From Multifurca ochricompacta (lineage: Eukaryota; Basidiomycota; Agaricomycetes; Russulales; Russulaceae), in the NCBI GenBank assembly GCA_022496185.1, contig WTXG01000001.1:2046001-2110000 (forward strand): a DNA stretch of 64,000 nucleotides. The letters are read 5' to 3'. The notes under the pieces were generated by a model, which worked only from the letters and a program-made list of their open reading frames with translations, was not told the origin of the DNA and did not search any database. Made by a program: the position numbers and the translations under genes. Below are positions 60,109-64,000 of this stretch, piece after piece. Position 1 is the first letter of the stretch. The number at the start of each line of letters is the position of its first letter.

Positions 60109-61259
60109 ATGGTCACTGGCAATATCACAGATTCAGAAATCACCTCAACTCCCAACAGTCGATCGTTCTTGCCTTTGGACGAAAGACTCTATAGTTGAAC
60201 AGCGGCGAGATCGCGTTCTTCAAGCAACAGACCAGGATCGATGACGACAACGAGCTCAAGGCACACCTACTTTCAATTCAAGCTGAAGCATATAAGGTGA
60301 ATATATTTCATGTGCCACAGCCCTTTCCTCAATCCAGCCCTGGAAGGTGCATCCATACACCTGTATACGCCTCTTTTCGTGGACAAGGTAGTAAAAGGTT
60401 ACCACTAGATATTCGTTCTTACATGGTACTTGTGCAACTAGGCTTAAAATCTCACGTATCTTCCCTTACCAAGACTTATTGAAACTGGGGCGAGAACGCG
60501 AGGGTGCGATATTCCTAGATATTGGTTGTTGCTGTGCGTCGTTGCCAGCCTGTATACTGCCTGGCCCTGCAGTTGCCTAACTACTCATTAGTTGGCAATG
60601 ATGTTCGGAAAGCGATTTTGGATGGGTTCCCACTGAGGAACGTGGTCACTTCGGATTTGCACCAAAGTATGTGTTACTTGCATGCAGGAATGAACCCCAG
60701 CTGAACATATGAATTTGACTAAGAATTTTGGGATCTGGGGCATAAGCTGTTCAAAAGCACCCCCCACACCTTTCCGGTAGCCTTCGTTCCGGGCGACGTG
60801 TTCGATCCTGAGCACCTCGAAATCGTTCCACCATATTCAGCCGACTCACCTCCCGTCGGCGGAGCACCCGATTTACGCACCCTTGGCTCCCTGAACCCAC
60901 TTCACGGGCATGTAACTGCTATACACGCCTCTGCCTTCTTTCACCTGTTTTCGAAGGAAGCACAGCTTCGCCTGGCACGCGGTCTCGCTGGCTTGCTTTC
61001 ACCCGAGCCTGGCTCGATGATATTTGGCCAACAGTTTGGACTTCCCGAGAGCGGACTTTGGGAAGAACCATCGAGCGGTCATAGCTTGTTTTGTCATTCT
61101 GCACAGTCTTGGTCGGAGCTATGGGATGGTGAAGTGTTCCCGAGGAATACTGTGAAGGTCTTGGCATATGTAATGGAGATACCCAGAGACAAGGCTACTA
61201 GGACATATCCGGAAGCGCAAACATTCCATTTGCTTACCTGGTCAGTGATCAGACTTTGA
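60109..61259 (+). CDS. SAM-dependent methyltransferase, Agaricomycete family
   Basis: Exons read MVTGNITDSEITSTPNSRSF; SGEIAFFKQQTRIDDDNELK; YTCIRLFSWTR; LKISRIFPYQDLLKLGRERE; then the SAM-binding motif I GAIFLDIGCC + FGNDVRKAILDGFPLRNVVT, SDLHQ, FWDLGHKLFKSTPHTFPVAF, VPGDVFDPEHLEIVPPYS, LNPLHGHVTAIHASAFFHLF and a C-terminus FHLLTWSVIRL. This is a recurrent mushroom methyltransferase family, often found near terpenoid or polyketide genes; its substrate is unknown. The splice into F-G-N-D (acceptor at about 60592) is in phase. A one-base slip at 60195-60196 turns S-L-N-S-G into a stop; one added T restores the frame. An ABCC transporter follows on the same strand. Confidence 0.85.
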
Positions 61260-62643
61260 GGCAGTCCAGTTCAACTTGGAGCGCCAAGTTTGGCGTGCCC
61301 TCTCTTGTGGCTTGGCACGACTTATCTCTCCCACATTGAATTCAGCGTTGCATGTTCTCTTACGTGCATGGCTCCAATAAACGTCCTCGATGACTCAAGG
61401 ACACTTCTTGGGTCTGATAGAAGGTTTTGAGACAGACCCTATGAGGTCACCCAGTTCAATCGTCTCAGACGCCAAGGTATGATATCTTTCATGGTAGAGG
61501 TTAGATTGGTGCCATTAGTACGACAGTGGCGTCTACAGTGCTATATTATGGGTGCTGATTGTTCTCAGCACCCCTTCATCTTATTATCTTCTTCATCGGC
61601 GGTGATCAATGTTGTTGCGCAATCCAATTGTCTTGTTTTTTTTTTACCCCACTTGTACTGCTGATTTAGGTTGTGCAAGTTCGACGCTCGGTAAATCTGT
61701 GCTAATTTGAGACATGCCGTGCTTTCATTGTGTCCGGCATTGGATCCGAGAACTGGAAACTTTCGCAGCTGTTGCCTCGTGGAATCCAATTGCCGTCGGA
61801 GGTGGTATCTTGGGATTGTCATTCACGCAATCTCACAACTGTCAGCGCCGAAGTCAGTGCCGGATGCGCTTCCGCGTTTTGCTATGTCCCGCAAGCACTT
61901 CGTCACTGATGAGCTCGAAAGGTACACGGTTTCCATGGTGATTTACGAAAGACTTTTAGGTAAAAGCAATCCGTTTCTGTAGGCAGTGATAAGGATTTTT
62001 GTCTGGAGGAGTATGTATGAGATAAGACCGTGCTTGGCACTCTTAGGCTACCTCTTGAGCCCTTCAATGAGGCACACAGATACTTCCGAGCGCTCGCTAA
62101 TCCAGGACATCCTAGTACGGGTGACGGGTGTCTTTTGACTCCCGTGAGACCGAACCAGTAGGTTAACTTTGATTCTGAGGGTGCAATAGGAAGAACGCTT
62201 AGCCCTGGCCTTTCGGGGGTACAGTAAGGTGGGTTCCCGTGTCCGTTCACACGTAGGGCTCGATAGCCGAGCTTCGCGCCGGCACGGTTCTCGTAGGTGG
62301 GGCTGGATGGAATGGTGCGTTAAGAATGAGCGGGGGGCTTGCACGCGATCAAAGGAGCGCCGAGCTTGTATCTCTCGGCTCTCGGCATTACGTGAACTAA
62401 TTATATGGCCATCTGGTCCAAACCATGTGCACACGCATTCATTCATATAAGCGGTATGAGGTCAGTTGCGCTTACTTATAGATCTAGGGCGTTGGGCGTT
62501 ATTGCACACGAACACGAGCAGAACCGAATATTCAAATATATGATTGATTACATAACCTAAAGTGACTCACTTTGAAGAGAGCATTTTCCTTTCTTTCATA
62601 CGACTATACGGCTACCTGTCGCGGTTCGTCTCTTTATACCACC
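61260..62643. other. intergenic stretch without a recognisable gene
   Basis: Between the methyltransferase and the ABC transporter. Short open stretches on both strands have no conserved content; a T tract lies at 61636-61646. Confidence 0.45.
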
Positions 62644-64000
62644 ATGTCGAACTGCCACCTTTCTAGCGATATCTGGCACCTCGACCTGGATTGCGCGCGC
62701 TCCTTTTGGGGGGCTCTTATTCCCGCGGCGTTTGTTTTTATCCTTTGCATTGTCGCTATCCCAGTTCCCACATGGTTATCAAACCTCATACGCCCTATCA
62801 AGAGACAATTTATCCCATTTCTGACCCTTCAAGAAGCAGAAGCTCTAGAAGCTGCCGCAACTACAAGGTCCAAAGCTCGTTCGGTGAGGATCTACCAGGT
62901 GAACCTGAAACGGTGGTCGAGCAAGTTGAACCGAAACACTTTTGGAAGCCACTCCTTCTGTCGTGGATCGCGCTCATAGAGACTCTCGTATGGCTCGGTG
63001 TTGCTTCTTTTACGATCACTCAGGATCAAAGGGACGTAATTTACGTCGTGGGTCCATTTGTGTTCGCATTGACCTGGCTGTTTGCGACCGTGCGTCCCAT
63101 CGTCCGACCAAGCCCACGCCACCATATGATCTTTTCACGCTCTATCTGATATATGCCGTTATCGAGCTGGTCTATCTCGGCGCGTTCCTCTATAGCAAGC
63201 GCGCCTATGACATTCCGTTTCCACCAGCGCTCATCATCACCGCGCACCTCCTGAACCTAGCTGTTCTGTTCATCTTGATTGCAATTGTTTTGACTATGCC
63301 TCTTGCTATCCCGAGTGATAAAATAGACAAGACAGAGATCGTGAGTTGTGAACTGGTGAGCTGTCGGTGTTAATGCTCTAGAATGACCCAGGGCAAGTCC
63401 GTCTCCCCCGAAGATTATACAACATTTTGGGGCTGGGTCACATTTTCATGGGTGTGGCCTCTAATAAAGCTGTATGTATCCCTCATGTGTCCGTTTGGCT
63501 GAGTGCAAATTCGAAATTATTGTCAGGGCACCAACATCACTCTCAACGAGGATGATGTCTGGAATTTAAGCCCGACTATGCAGTCACGGCCCGTGTTCGT
63601 GAAGTTCAGCGACACGAAGCGAGTATTTTTCGTGTGAGGGCCATGTTATTTCTTCTCACATTTCTATCATCAGATGTGCCACCCTACTTCGCCGACTTTG
63701 GGCTGCCAATTCACTCGACTTAATGTAAGCTGACCAGGTTTTCTTGAACAACCCCTGTCACCTGGACACTATGCCTGAGCCGAAGTTTTTGCTCCCGTGC
63801 TCGGTACTCAAAATTGACATAGTCGCTTACCACTTGTTTCCCAGCTTGGATTTTGTTCTGACATTCATCAGCGTGGGATTTAATTATACGAGTCCTTATT
63901 TCCTCAAGTAAGTTTCGTCCCGTTTATAATCAGCTAAATTCACGGATTTGTAGACGGATACTGGATGCAATTGATGATCCAACCCCCATAACTTGGTCTC
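62644..64000 (+). CDS. ABC transporter, ABCC/MRP type, 5' part (truncated by window end)
   Basis: N-terminal region of a full-length ABCC exporter: MSNCHLSSDIWHLDLDCARS; TMD0 helices GALIPAAFVFILCIVAIPVP, KPLLLSWIALIETLVWLGVA, YVVGPFVFALTWLFATVRPI, LFTLYLIYAVIELVYLGAFL and ITAHLLNLAVLFILIAIVLT. Next comes the linker with SPEDYTTFWGWVTFSWVWPL, NITLNEDDVWNLSPTMQSRP, and the start of the first transmembrane domain LDFVLTFISVGFNYTSPYFL. The nucleotide-binding domains lie beyond 64000. Single-base slips near 62880-62890 and 63106-63109 break the frame, each cured by one base. Relatives export conjugates or bile-acid-like organic anions from the plasma or vacuolar membrane; the cargo here is unknown. 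Confidence 0.85.

Noticed and set aside
1..64000. Transposable elements
   Set aside because: No reverse transcriptase, integrase, transposase or long terminal repeat was recognised; only short tandem repeats are present.

Overview
The window looks like nuclear DNA from a basidiomycete fungus, most likely an Agaricomycete. Nearly every gene is broken by many short (about 45-80 bp) GT-AG introns. Genes are packed on both strands in divergent and convergent pairs with 100-450 bp between them. The gene complement includes PacC with its three zinc fingers, TAF1 with a C-terminal zinc knuckle, 4-coumarate-CoA-ligase-like enzymes, an Agaricomycete-type methyltransferase and a multi-pass membrane protein family common in mushrooms. 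I recognised no rRNA, tRNA, CRISPR array or intact transposon.

Layout. 0.1-2 kb: proteasome lid subunit RPN5 (+). 2.3-14 kb, all minus strand: mitoribosomal mS23, acyl-CoA ligase 1, a BCL7-like protein, Mediator subunit MED7, a multi-pass membrane protein and acyl-CoA ligase 2. 15.6-17.6 kb: a membrane carbon-nitrogen hydrolase (+), then a decayed short-chain dehydrogenase (-). 19.3-26.7 kb: three proteins of unknown function, two of them long and disordered. 27.8-30.7 kb: bifunctional purine enzyme ADE5,7 (+). 30.9-34.7 kb: a large TPR protein (-). 36.5-38.7 kb: an ankyrin/CCCH protein (-). 39.1-40.6 kb: NAD-dependent glycerol-3-phosphate dehydrogenase (-). 41.0-49.9 kb: syntaxin SED5 (+), a Nop6-like RRM protein (-), TRAPPC2L/Tca17 (+), an unknown protein (-), microsomal glutathione S-transferase (-) and ribosome-assembly factor RRB1 (+). 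50.0-57.9 kb: proteasome activator PA28 (-) divergent from TAF1 (+), which converges on the pH regulator PacC/RIM101 (-). 60.1-64 kb: a methyltransferase (+) and the 5' part of an ABCC transporter (+), cut by the window edge.

Most genes are unlinked housekeeping functions (proteasome, transcription initiation, secretory trafficking, ribosome assembly, purine and glycerol metabolism), so the window is not one pathway. The most striking regulatory signal is a cluster of nine exact GCCAAG/CTTGGC hexamers, the PacC binding core, within 106 bp upstream of pacC itself, which suggests autoregulation.

A second window-wide signal is that about twenty reading-frame breaks in otherwise well conserved genes are all of the 'one base missing' kind, mostly in short homopolymers. 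They occur in ADE5,7, TAF1, the ABCC transporter, acyl-CoA ligase 2 and others. This looks like residual assembly error rather than gene decay. CDS coordinates below are start-to-stop spans that include introns.
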